Assembly (NCBI RefSeq): GCF_002866025.1
Contig: NZ_LNDE01000002.1
Location: 1-64,000 of the forward strand
Length of the DNA stretch: 64,000 nucleotides
Direction of reading: 5' to 3'
Source of the DNA: Thermotoga sp. KOL6
GTDB lineage: Bacteria > Thermotogota > Thermotogae > Thermotogales > Thermotogaceae
Shown: positions 8,883-17,016 of the stretch, piece after piece
Layout: every line of letters begins with the position of its first letter
Numbering within the stretch: position 1 is the stretch's first letter
Position numbers and translations under genes: made by a program
Notes under the pieces: generated by a model
What the model was told of the DNA's origin: nothing
Database searches by the model: none
What the model saw: the letters and a program-made list of their open reading frames with translations, nothing else

Positions 8883-9930
8883 GGAATTGATCGAAAAGAT
8901 AAAACTCATATCTCCCGGAACCGAACTGAGGAAAGCCCTTGATGACATCATAAATGCCAACTTTGGTGCACTCCTTTTCCTTGTCGATGATCCCAAAAAA
9001 TACGAAGATGTCATACAAGGGGGATTTTGGTTAGACACGGATTTTTCTGCAGAGAAAGTTTATGAGCTCTCGAAAATGGATGGAGCCATAGTTTTATCTG
9101 AAGACCTCACACGAATATATTATGCGAACGTTCATTTGGTCCCAGATCCTACTATTCCTACTGGAGAAACTGGAACGAGACACAGAACCGCTGAAAGATT
9201 GGCAAAACAAACGGGTAAGGTTGTCATCGCTGTTTCCAGAAGGAGAAACATAATATCTCTTTATTACAAAAATTACAAGTATGTTGTGAATCAAGTCGAT
9301 TTTCTCATATCAAAAGTAACACAAGCGATCAGCACTCTAGAGAAATACAAAGATAACTTCAACAAACTTCTTTCTGAACTAGAAGTGCTTGAGCTTGAGA
9401 ACAGAGTAACCCTTGCTGACGTTGTGAAGACTTTGATAAAAGGTATAGAACTTCTGAAAATATCGGAGGAAATAAGGCCTTATATAGTAGAGCTTGGAGA
9501 AGAAGGTAGACTTGCAAGAATGCAACTCAGGGAACTAATCGAGGACGTGGATGATTTGTTGATTCTTTTGATAATGGATTACTCCTCGGACGAGGTGGAT
9601 GAAGAAGCCGCAAAAAACATTCTTGTGGATTTCATCAGCCGAAGGGAACCTTCACCTGTTTCCATCTCGAGGGCGTTAGGATACGATGTGCAGCAAGCGG
9701 CTCAATTGGATGATATTCTTGTTTCTGCGAGAGGATACAGATTGTTGAAAACAGCCGCTCGTATTCCTCTCAGTATAGGTTACAATGTTGTTAAAATGTT
9801 CAAAACACTGGACCAGATCAGTAAAGCATCTGTTGAAGATTTGAAAAAAGTTGAAGGAATCGGCGAAAAAAGAGCGAAAGCGATATCGGAAAGTATCAAT
9901 TCTTTGAAACATAGAAGAGCTGCCGAGTGA
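8857..9930 (+). CDS. disA: DNA integrity scanning protein DisA (diadenylate cyclase)
   Basis: Makes cyclic di-AMP from two ATP and scans DNA for lesions or branched structures. The 357-aa protein has an N-terminal DAC domain with DGA (75-77) and GTRHRTAE (106-113) catalytic motifs, a long helical spine, and a C-terminal helix-hairpin-helix DNA-binding domain (EGIGEKRAKAI). The start TTG 8857 gives the N-terminus I recall for the T. maritima protein; a later TTG at 8872 behind GGTGAGG is an alternative. The gene overlaps the end of radA by 26 nt, so it is co-transcribed with it. Confidence 0.95.
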   Translation: MGVRYLVPEELIEKIKLISPGTELRKALDDIINANFGALLFLVDDPKKYEDVIQGGFWLDTDFSAEKVYELSKMDGAIVLSEDLTRIYYANVHLVPDPTIPTGETGTRHRTAERLAKQTGKVVIAVSRRRNIISLYYKNYKYVVNQVDFLISKVTQAISTLEKYKDNFNKLLSELEVLELENRVTLADVVKTLIKGIELLKISEEIRPYIVELGEEGRLARMQLRELIEDVDDLLILLIMDYSSDEVDEEAAKNILVDFISRREPSPVSISRALGYDVQQAAQLDDILVSARGYRLLKTAARIPLSIGYNVVKMFKTLDQISKASVEDLKKVEGIGEKRAKAISESINSLKHRRAAE

Positions 9931-9933
9931 GTA

Positions 9934-9942
9934 TGGTAATAT
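9934..9942 (+). promoter_or_regulatory. candidate extended -10 promoter of the hydrogenase gene
   Basis: TGGTAATAT is a TGn-extended -10-like element just after disA, upstream of the Rex-like site. A second AT-rich candidate (AATAAT at 9967-9972) lies closer to the gene. Which one is used cannot be decided by eye. Confidence 0.35.
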
Positions 9943-9972
9943 ATCTTATGAAGAAGTTTTTTTAAAAATAAT

Positions 9973-9990
9973 TTGAGAAATTTATCACAA
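9973..9990 (+). promoter_or_regulatory. Rex-type operator before the hydrogenase gene
   Basis: TTGAGAA-ATTT-ATCACAA has the Rex architecture TTGTGAA-N4-TTCACAA, with one mismatch in each 7-bp half and the correct 4-bp centre. Rex is the NADH-sensing repressor of fermentation and hydrogenase genes in many bacteria. An even closer match precedes the NuoE/NuoF-like genes at 35951-35968. Confidence 0.6.
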
Positions 9991-10026
9991 AATGATGGAA
10001 CTAATTTCAAGGGGAGGTGCTTCGCT

Positions 10027-11775
10027 TTGGCAGAAGTGAATATTTTCATAAATGGTAGAAATTTGACCGTGCCGGATAACCTCACAGTTCTAGAAGCTTG
10101 TGAAAGAGCTGGTGTTGAAGTACCTGCTTTGTGCCATCATCCAAGACTTGGAGAATCGATAGGTGCATGTAGAGTCTGTGTGGTGGAAATAGAAGGTGCA
10201 CGGAATCTACAACCGGCTTGTGTTACCAAAGTGAGAGATGGGATGGTTATAAAAACTTCTTCGGAAAGAGTCAAAACTGCTAGAAAATTCAATTTAGCTC
10301 TCCTTTTGTCCGAACATCCGAACGATTGTATGACCTGTGAGGCAAATGGAAGGTGTGAATTTCAAGATTTGATTTACAAATACGATGTTGAACCAATTTT
10401 CGGCTACGGTTCGAAAGAAGGATTGGTGGACAAAAGCAGTCCTGCCATCGTTAGGGAGATTGCCAAGTGTATAAAGTGTCAAAGATGTGTGAGAGCCTGT
10501 TCCGAGATTCAGGGTATGCATATCTATTCTATGGTGGAGAGAGGTTACAAAACGTATCCTGGAACCCCCTTCGACATGCCTGTTTATGAGACTGATTGTA
10601 TTGGATGTGGTCAGTGTGCAACGTTCTGTCCAACTGGAGCGATCGTGGAAAATTCCGCCGTCAAAGTCGTTCTTGAAGAGTTGGAGAAGAAAGAAAAAAT
10701 TCTCGTTGTTCAAACAGCTCCCTCGGTTAGAGTCGCGATTGGTGAAGAGTTTGGATATTCACCTGGTACGATTTCAACAGGACAATTGGTTGCTGCTCTC
10801 AGAAGACTCGGTTTTGATTACGTGTTCGATACGAACTTCGGAGCGGACCTTACTATCATGGAGGAAGGAAACGAGTTTCTCGAAAGACTCGAAAAAGGTG
10901 ATTTGGAAGACCTCCCAATGTTCACATCTTGTTGTCCTGGTTGGGTAAATCTAGTTGAAAAAGTCTATCCTGAGCTCAGGACAAGACTTTCCAGTGCCAA
11001 ATCTCCTCAAGGAATGCTTTCTGCTATGGTAAAGACTTACTTCGCTGAGAAGTTGGGAGTGAGGCCCGAAGATATTTTCCATGTTTCGATCATGCCTTGT
11101 ACTGCGAAAAAGGACGAAGCATTGAGAAAGCAGCTCATGGTGAACGGTGTACCGGCTGTAGATGTGGTTCTCACAACAAGAGAACTTGGAAAACTGATAA
11201 GGATAAAGGGTATTCCGTTTGCCAACCTTCCTGAAGAAGAATACGATGCACCGCTCGGTATATCCACAGGTGCAGCTGCACTTTTCGGTGTAACAGGTGG
11301 TGTGATGGAAGCCGCTTTGAGGACTGCATACGAACTGAAGACGGGTAGGGCCCTTCCTAAACTTGTATTTGAAGATGTGAGGGGATTGAAAGGAGTCAAA
11401 GAAGCAGAAGTAGATCTGGACGGCCAAAAGATCAAAATAGCAGTCGTTCACGGAACGGCGAACACACGGAGGTTAATAGAAAAAATTCTAAGGAGAGAAG
11501 TGAAGTATCACTTTGTCGAAGTCATGGCATGTCCCGGTGGTTGTATCGGTGGAGGAGGGCAACCCTACAGTAGAGATCCGGAAATTCTCAGAAAGAGAGC
11601 AGAAGCTATCTACACGATCGACGAGAGAATGACGCTCAGAAAATCTCATGAGAATCCTGCTATAAAGAAGCTTTATGAGGAGTATCTTGGACATCCACTC
11701 AGTCACAAAGCACATGAGCTCCTTCACACTTATTACGAAGACAGATCGAGAAAGAAGAAGCTTGCGGTAAAATGA
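10027..11775 (+). CDS. [FeFe]-hydrogenase, HydA-like catalytic subunit
   Basis: Hydrogen-evolving or hydrogen-oxidising enzyme with an H-cluster. Domains in order: plant-type [2Fe-2S] (Cys36, Cys48, Cys51, Cys65), His-Cys3 [4Fe-4S] (about His97, Cys101, Cys104, Cys110), two ferredoxin [4Fe-4S] sites (Cys148/151/154/158 and Cys191/194/197/201), then the H-cluster domain with TSCCPGW near 301, MPCTAKKDE near 357 and MACPGGCIGGGGQP near 500. All four H-cluster ligands are present, so it looks active. It is about 582 aa and lacks the extra C-terminal iron-sulfur domain of trimeric HydA. I start it at TTG 10027 behind GGGGAGGTG. A terminator closes the gene. Confidence 0.92.
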   Translation: MAEVNIFINGRNLTVPDNLTVLEACERAGVEVPALCHHPRLGESIGACRVCVVEIEGARNLQPACVTKVRDGMVIKTSSERVKTARKFNLALLLSEHPNDCMTCEANGRCEFQDLIYKYDVEPIFGYGSKEGLVDKSSPAIVREIAKCIKCQRCVRACSEIQGMHIYSMVERGYKTYPGTPFDMPVYETDCIGCGQCATFCPTGAIVENSAVKVVLEELEKKEKILVVQTAPSVRVAIGEEFGYSPGTISTGQLVAALRRLGFDYVFDTNFGADLTIMEEGNEFLERLEKGDLEDLPMFTSCCPGWVNLVEKVYPELRTRLSSAKSPQGMLSAMVKTYFAEKLGVRPEDIFHVSIMPCTAKKDEALRKQLMVNGVPAVDVVLTTRELGKLIRIKGIPFANLPEEEYDAPLGISTGAAALFGVTGGVMEAALRTAYELKTGRALPKLVFEDVRGLKGVKEAEVDLDGQKIKIAVVHGTANTRRLIEKILRREVKYHFVEVMACPGGCIGGGGQPYSRDPEILRKRAEAIYTIDERMTLRKSHENPAIKKLYEEYLGHPLSHKAHELLHTYYEDRSRKKKLAVK

Positions 11776-11802
11776 GGAGGGGAAAACCCCTCCTCATTTT
11801 TT
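11772..11802 (+). terminator. intrinsic terminator after the hydrogenase gene
   Basis: A perfect 11-bp stem ATGAGGAGGGG/CCCCTCCTCAT with an AAAA loop (11772-11797) is followed by TTTTTT. It begins at the stop codon and lies only 18 bases before the next start, so it may act as an attenuator for the ABC transporter genes. Confidence 0.9.
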
Positions 11803-11819
11803 CTCTGGAGGTGATCAAT

Positions 11820-12722
11820 GTGAAAAAGTGTGTTATCACACTCTTTCTTTTGATCGCTGTGGTGTTCTTTGGAGTAAAACTTCTCAATCCATTTGGGCCG
11901 GCTTTGATACCAGTTCTTCCCATAATGGAAGGGAAGATTCCATATGATGTACAGGTTGAAATATGGAAAAACCCTGAAGAAGCGGTTGCTAAGCTCGTAT
12001 CTGGAGAAGCAGATTTTGCCATTCTTCCTGTAACGGTCGGTGCAAATCTTTACGCCAAGGGTGTGAGAATTCGACTGGTGGGTGTTCACGAGTGGAAAGT
12101 CTTTTATCTCGTAGCTGCCAGTGACGTCTCTTTCGAGGGTTGGGAAAGTCTTCGAGGGAAAGAGGTTTACACTCCCCATGGGAGAGGCCAAACGGTGGAT
12201 GTTTTGATGAGATACTTCCTCACGAAAGCGGGTTTGGAGCCAGATAAGGATGTGAAGATACTATACGCACCACCTCAAGAGATAGTTGTTCTTTTCAAAT
12301 CGGGAAAGATAAAGTACGCAGCTCTTCCTGAACCTTTCGTTACCTTGTGTTTGGACAAAGGAAGAGTGGTTTTCGACTTCCAGAAAGAGTGGGGTCGAGA
12401 GATAGGAGTTCCCGATAGAATCCCGATTGCTGGCCTTTTCGCAATGGAAGGAATAAGTAAAGAAACAATTGAAACGGTAGAAAAAGCCCTCGTTTCATCG
12501 CTCGAGTGGATGAAAGAGAATCTCGAAGAAACCGTTCGACTTTCTTCAGAAAAATTAGGAATGCCGTACAACGTTCTCAAATCTTCTCTTGAAAGAATGG
12601 TTTTCTATTATGTTCCGATTGAAGATTGTAAAAAGGAAGTCTCTATCTTCCTTGAAAAATTGAACGAGCTTTATCCGGAAGGCTTACAAAAAGTCCCTGA
12701 CGAAGGTTTCTATGAAGAATGA
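11820..12722 (+). CDS. ABC transporter substrate-binding protein (NitT/TauT, NMT1-like)
   Basis: Periplasmic-side solute-binding protein of the nitrate/sulfonate/thiamine-precursor type. The 300-aa protein has an N-terminal hydrophobic segment (KKCVITLFLLIAVVFFGVKL) that serves as signal or anchor, with no clear lipobox. The family pattern follows: WKNPEEAVAKLVSGEADFAI, then ESLRGKEVYTPHGRG and ALPEPFVT. I start it at GTG 11820 behind GGAGGTGAT. It is followed with a 4-nt overlap by the permease. The substrate is not evident. Confidence 0.82.
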   Translation: MKKCVITLFLLIAVVFFGVKLLNPFGPALIPVLPIMEGKIPYDVQVEIWKNPEEAVAKLVSGEADFAILPVTVGANLYAKGVRIRLVGVHEWKVFYLVAASDVSFEGWESLRGKEVYTPHGRGQTVDVLMRYFLTKAGLEPDKDVKILYAPPQEIVVLFKSGKIKYAALPEPFVTLCLDKGRVVFDFQKEWGREIGVPDRIPIAGLFAMEGISKETIETVEKALVSSLEWMKENLEETVRLSSEKLGMPYNVLKSSLERMVFYYVPIEDCKKEVSIFLEKLNELYPEGLQKVPDEGFYEE

Positions 12723-13450
12723 AGCTGATTTTAGGTATTCTTTTTGTCCTTGTCTTGTGGCAAATTTTACATTTTCTTTTTCCCTCTTCTCTTCTTCTGC
12801 CGAGTCCCGTTGAAACGCTCCGTGTATTTCTTGAAATAATGAACGAGAGAACGTTAATGGCGCTTTTGAGTACAGTGTGGAAAGGAATTGTTTCAACGGG
12901 GCTTGTTGTTCTTATTGGACTTCCTATCGGATTTCTCATGGGAATAAATGACAGAGTATACGAGATATTGCGTCCTCTTGTAACTGTGGTTCAAGCCGTT
13001 CCCGTTGTATCTTGGCTTGCGATAGTAGTGTTCCTGTGGGGTATAGGATGGCAAGGGCCCGTTGTGATTTCGTTCCTCTCGCTCCTCCCTGTAGCTGTTT
13101 TCACAACAGTTTCCGGTGTTAGAAGTGTGGATAAGAAGCTCATCGAAGTAATGAGAGTGTATAAGGTTTCCCGACTCGTTGTTTTGAAAGAGGTCTACCT
13201 CGGCTCTCTTTGGCCTTTCATTCTTTCTATACTGGAGGTATCTTCCGGGAATATTTGGAAAGCTGTTATCATGGCAGAATATCTTTGCGGAGACAGAGGA
13301 ATTGGTGTTCTGATATCTTGGGCAAGACAGTACGTGGACGTACCTCGTGTGTACGCTCTTACGATATTGGCAGTTGTACTCGGGATTACCTCTGAAAGAA
13401 TAGTAAAGATATTCACAGGAAAGGTCTGGCGAAAATGGCGAGTATCTTAA
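12719..13450 (+). CDS. ABC transporter permease (NitT/TauT type)
   Basis: Inner-membrane permease of 243 aa with about six hydrophobic segments. The EAA-like cytoplasmic loop for ATPase contact is seen in KVSRLVVLKEVYLGSLWPFI. The arrangement matches SsuC/TauC/ThiX-type permeases. It overlaps the substrate-binding protein gene by 4 nt and the ATPase gene by 16 nt, so the three are one translationally coupled unit. Confidence 0.85.
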   Translation: MKLILGILFVLVLWQILHFLFPSSLLLPSPVETLRVFLEIMNERTLMALLSTVWKGIVSTGLVVLIGLPIGFLMGINDRVYEILRPLVTVVQAVPVVSWLAIVVFLWGIGWQGPVVISFLSLLPVAVFTTVSGVRSVDKKLIEVMRVYKVSRLVVLKEVYLGSLWPFILSILEVSSGNIWKAVIMAEYLCGDRGIGVLISWARQYVDVPRVYALTILAVVLGITSERIVKIFTGKVWRKWRVS

Positions 13451-14127
13451 AGGTGAACGATCTGTACAAGGATTTTAGGGGAGTACCAGTGATAGAGAAG
13501 TGGAGTTTTGAAGTGAGGAAGGGAGAAAGAATGGCCCTTCTTGGACCCTCAGGTTGTGGAAAAACCACGTTTCTTAGAATCGTGGCGGGATTGGAGAATT
13601 TTCAAGGAAGAGTAGAGGTCCTTGCAAAAAGATTAGGATACGTATTTCAAGAGCCTAGACTGATTCCATGGAAGACTATCGAAGAGAACCTCAAAATAGT
13701 AGGATATGGACAGGATAGAATATCTTTCTACCTTGAAAGATTGGGACTGAAAGGATATGAGAGTTATTACCCGTGGCAACTTAGCGAAGGAATGAAGCAA
13801 AGAGTGAACTTCATAAGAGCTTTGCTTGTGGAACCAGACTTGTTGCTATTGGATGAACCTTTTGATGCTTTGGATCTCAAGATGAAAATTCACGTGATGG
13901 ATCTTCTACTCGAGATGTGGCGAAAAAAAGAAAATACCATCTTGTTCGTCACTCATAATGTGAAGGAAGCAGCTTTTCTTGCAAACAGGATCCTCCTTCT
14001 CTCTGGAAGACCTTCCAGAATTGTCGATGCATTCAGAATAGAGAAACAGGTGGGATCTTTTTTAGATGATAAATTGTTTGAGATAGAGAGAGAAGTGGTC
14101 GAGAGAATTCTCAACCTACTTCGATGA
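13435..14127 (+). CDS. ABC transporter ATP-binding protein (NitT/TauT type)
   Basis: ATPase of the same transporter. The 230-aa protein has Walker A GPSGCGKTT near residue 37, Q-loop VFQEPRLIPWKT, a signature motif degenerated to LSEGMKQRV (usual LSGGMRQRV, with Glu in place of the first Gly), Walker B LLLLDEPFDALD and switch His in FVTHN. The VFQEPRLIPWKT loop is characteristic of SsuB/TauB-type ATPases. Its end overlaps the end of recG on the other strand by 17 nt. Confidence 0.87.
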   Translation: MASILKVNDLYKDFRGVPVIEKWSFEVRKGERMALLGPSGCGKTTFLRIVAGLENFQGRVEVLAKRLGYVFQEPRLIPWKTIEENLKIVGYGQDRISFYLERLGLKGYESYYPWQLSEGMKQRVNFIRALLVEPDLLLLDEPFDALDLKMKIHVMDLLLEMWRKKENTILFVTHNVKEAAFLANRILLLSGRPSRIVDAFRIEKQVGSFLDDKLFEIEREVVERILNLLR

Positions 14128-16366
14128 GCTTTATTTCTTCCGGTAACTCTATCTCCTCAACATTGATCTCTTGAACGTCTTCTCTTGCCCATTCTAGAAG
14201 TTTCAAGTCGGTGTACAGATTTGCCACTTTGAAACCACTCAAACCATGTTGTCTTACTCCGAAAAACTCTCCGGGTCCTCTTGTTTTCAAGTCGTACTCA
14301 GCTATTTTGAACCCGTCTGTATTCATAGCGAAGAACCTTAACCTTTCCATCGCCTCTTTTCCCACATCACCCACCACGAGAAAACAATAAGCTTCTTGTC
14401 CACCCCTTCCTACTCTCCCACGGAGTTGGTGAAGTTGAGCAAGCCCGAATCTTTCGGGGTTTTCTATCACCATTACGTTCGCATTCGGAACATCGATCCC
14501 CACCTCTATCACTGTGGTTGAGACTAAAATATCGTACCTTCTCTCTGCAAACTCCAACATAACCTTGTCTTTTTCTTCCTGAGAGAGTTTCCCGTGCATG
14601 AGACCAACTCGAAACTCCGGAAAGACTTCCTCTGAAAGGTATTTGTACATTTCCACAGCTGATTTTGCGTTCAACTTATCCGATTCCTCTATAAGAGGAT
14701 ACACAATAAAAGCCTGTCCGCCTTTCAGTACTTCCTGCCTCACAAAATCGTAGACTTCATGCACCCTATCCATGGTCAAGAGCATGGTTTGTACTTCCTT
14801 CCTTCCGGGTGGCATTTCATCTATTATGGTGACGTCCAAATCACCGTAGAAAGCAAGAGCCATGCTTCGGGGAATGGGAGTGGCACTCATCACAAGGGTG
14901 TCTACCATTTTTCCTTTGTTCATGAGGGCTTCTCTTTGTTTTACCCCAAAGCGATGTTGTTCATCAATAATAACGAGACCTAAATTTTTAAAGCGTACGT
15001 CTTCCTGAATCAAAGCATGAGTCCCTATCACGATATCTATTTGACCATTCTTCAGACCAGATTTGATTTTTTCTTTCTCAGAGGGAGAGGTTGCTCCAAT
15101 GAGAAGAGATACGTGAATATCGAACTTGGAAAAGCTTTCGACGGTTCTTCTGTAATGTTGAATCGCGAGAATGGATGTAGGAACCATAAAAGCCGTCTGA
15201 AATCCTGCCTCATAGTTATCCAACATGGCAAGCTGGGCAACTACGGTTTTCCCGGATCCCACGTCTCCTTGTAAAAGTCTGTTCATGGGTTTTTCTGAGA
15301 TCATATCTTTTCTTATTTCTTCATGAGCTCTTTTCTGTGCCTTGGTTAACTCAAAAGGAAGAGACTTTACAAACTCTTCTGCGAGTTTACCTTCAATTTT
15401 CTTTGGTATACCACCGTGTTTTTCCCTTTCCTTTCTTATTTTCCAGAAGGCAAGTTGGAGTTTGAACAACTCTTCATAAGCCAATCTTTCCCGAGATTTT
15501 TCAAGGTGATAAAAGGTTTTAGGAAAGTGCATGCCATAGTAGGCGTTCTTTATATCGAGAAGATTTCTCTTTTTTAGTATTCTTTCCGGGAGAGTTTCAT
15601 CTAAAGAGCAACAGAGAGTAGGTATATTTTCCTCAAAAATTTTTCTCATCTGTTTTTGTGAGAGACCAGAGGTCAGTCGATATATCGGTAATATTTTTCT
15701 GATCGTTTCTTTTTCCCTTGGGAGTACTTCGGCGTTGTGAATTTCGAATTGACCTGTGTAGGGATTCGCTTTTACCGTGCCGGTTACGAACACCTCTTTT
15801 CCGATTAGTTGTTTCAGTTGATTTTGAAGATAATCCTGGTTGAACCATTTCAACAGTACGTGAACCAAACCATCAGATAAAACAGCGATGATCATATTCA
15901 TGTTTTGGAATTTTTTCTTTTCGACACTTGAAAGCTTTCCTTGGGTCGTTACTTTTTCGCCGGGTACCAATTCATTTAATTTTATGATCTTTCTTCTGTC
16001 TTCGTAATCTCTTGGGAAGAACTCAAGAAGATCTTTCAAAGTTTCTATCTCGAGCTTTTTCAGTTTTTTCTTTCTTCCAGGCCCCACTCCTTTTGCGTAT
16101 TGAACATCCGTTGAAAGATCTACCTTTTCGCGCGAAGCGCAATTTACGCTTTCTATCAGATACCATCTTCTGAGTTTTTCTATCATCTCACACGATTTTT
16201 CCGTTCTATACCTTTTTCTCGTTTCTGGAAGATTTGGGATTTTCCTCACGTAGTCGAGAAATGCTTCGAATTTTTTCTGTAAATCTTCACTTTCCAACAA
16301 AGGATCATCTAGCTCCTTCAGGAGCTGGAAAATTTTTTTCTCATTCAATTGATCTTTCTTCAACAT
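14111..16366 (-). CDS. recG: ATP-dependent DNA helicase RecG
   Basis: Branch-migration helicase that remodels stalled replication forks. The 751-aa frame from ATG 16366 has an N-terminal extension typical of Thermotoga, a wedge OB-fold domain (about 90-260), Walker A GDVGSGKTVVA near 368, IIDEQHRFG (DExH box), SATPIPRS (motif III) and GRVGRGGQEAYC (motif VI). The frame stays open upstream, and the preceding residues LLEEFLGEIEQ resemble the recalled T. maritima RecG. The true start may therefore be the ATT at 16400-16402, just behind GGGGTGATC. It is the last gene of the pfkA operon. Confidence 0.93.
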   Translation of the reverse strand: MLKKDQLNEKKIFQLLKELDDPLLESEDLQKKFEAFLDYVRKIPNLPETRKRYRTEKSCEMIEKLRRWYLIESVNCASREKVDLSTDVQYAKGVGPGRKKKLKKLEIETLKDLLEFFPRDYEDRRKIIKLNELVPGEKVTTQGKLSSVEKKKFQNMNMIIAVLSDGLVHVLLKWFNQDYLQNQLKQLIGKEVFVTGTVKANPYTGQFEIHNAEVLPREKETIRKILPIYRLTSGLSQKQMRKIFEENIPTLCCSLDETLPERILKKRNLLDIKNAYYGMHFPKTFYHLEKSRERLAYEELFKLQLAFWKIRKEREKHGGIPKKIEGKLAEEFVKSLPFELTKAQKRAHEEIRKDMISEKPMNRLLQGDVGSGKTVVAQLAMLDNYEAGFQTAFMVPTSILAIQHYRRTVESFSKFDIHVSLLIGATSPSEKEKIKSGLKNGQIDIVIGTHALIQEDVRFKNLGLVIIDEQHRFGVKQREALMNKGKMVDTLVMSATPIPRSMALAFYGDLDVTIIDEMPPGRKEVQTMLLTMDRVHEVYDFVRQEVLKGGQAFIVYPLIEESDKLNAKSAVEMYKYLSEEVFPEFRVGLMHGKLSQEEKDKVMLEFAERRYDILVSTTVIEVGIDVPNANVMVIENPERFGLAQLHQLRGRVGRGGQEAYCFLVVGDVGKEAMERLRFFAMNTDGFKIAEYDLKTRGPGEFFGVRQHGLSGFKVANLYTDLKLLEWAREDVQEINVEEIELPEEIKLIEVG

Positions 16367-16409
16367 TTGCTCTATCTCACCAAGAAATTCTTCAAGAAGA
16401 ATTGTCAGA

Positions 16410-16514
16410 TCACCCCGTGAGGAAAGAAAGAATGCAGAATATCTGGAAGAGAATAAACGAAACGATTGCGAGAACCATAAGAGCGAAGATGAGAATGAAT
16501 CCCTTATTCCACAT
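16410..16514 (-). CDS. 34-aa single-pass membrane microprotein
   Basis: A short frame between hpt and recG, missed by length cut-offs. It starts at ATG 16514 inside the hpt end (+1 frame) and stops at 16410, inside the GGGGTGATC ahead of recG. The product is a Trp-Asn-Lys-Gly N-terminus, then about 26 almost continuously hydrophobic residues, and a short LTG end. This is a clean transmembrane helix. The overlap with the genes on both sides fits the tight packing of this operon. There is no strong ribosome binding site, so translation would depend on coupling to hpt. I know no family for it. Confidence 0.5.
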   Translation of the reverse strand: MWNKGFILIFALMVLAIVSFILFQIFCILSFLTG

Positions 16515-17016
16515 AGCCTATGTACGGAAGATTTCGGTATTTTTCGTCTATGTCGAGACCGTATCCGACAAGGAATTTGTCTCCCATCTTGAATCCAACA
16601 AAATCTAGTGGAACTCCATGATCATGAACTGTTTTTTCAATGAGGCTCACTATCTTAAAATCTTTGGGTTTGTACTTCTTCAAGTATCGAACTATGTGCT
16701 GAAGTGTCAATCCAGTGTCAACAATATCTTCCACAAGAAGAACATACTCATCGTGAATAGATTCATCGATCCAAGATTTCACTCTGATTCTTCCCGAAGA
16801 GGAGGTTCCTTGGTAACTGGAAACATGGATGAACGAATACTTCACGTTCAGATTTCTAATGTTCAGCATTAGATCACTAAAGAAGTGGATTGAACCCTTC
16901 AGAATACACACAGCGTGTATGGTATCTGTTTTGTCTTTGTAGTAATCTTCTATTTCTTGGGCGAGCTCTTTCACTCTCTTTTTCAAAGTTTCTTCATCTA
17001 TCAGTACTTTTATCAT
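16504..17016 (-). CDS. hpt: hypoxanthine phosphoribosyltransferase
   Basis: Purine salvage enzyme that joins hypoxanthine or guanine to PRPP. The 170-aa protein contains the PRPP-binding motif VLLVEDIVDTGLTL near residues 92-105, the flexible-loop region SSYQGTSSSGR, and the C-terminal purine-contact region FVGFKMGDKFLVGYGLD. Start ATG 17016 follows GGAGGTGCAGGA and overlaps the upstream gene stop by 4 nt. Confidence 0.93.
   Translation of the reverse strand: MIKVLIDEETLKKRVKELAQEIEDYYKDKTDTIHAVCILKGSIHFFSDLMLNIRNLNVKYSFIHVSSYQGTSSSGRIRVKSWIDESIHDEYVLLVEDIVDTGLTLQHIVRYLKKYKPKDFKIVSLIEKTVHDHGVPLDFVGFKMGDKFLVGYGLDIDEKYRNLPYIGYVE

Noticed and set aside
10951-11451. Overlapping minus-strand frames inside the hydrogenase gene
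   Set aside because: They are reverse-strand shadows of the conserved H-cluster domain, with no start signals.
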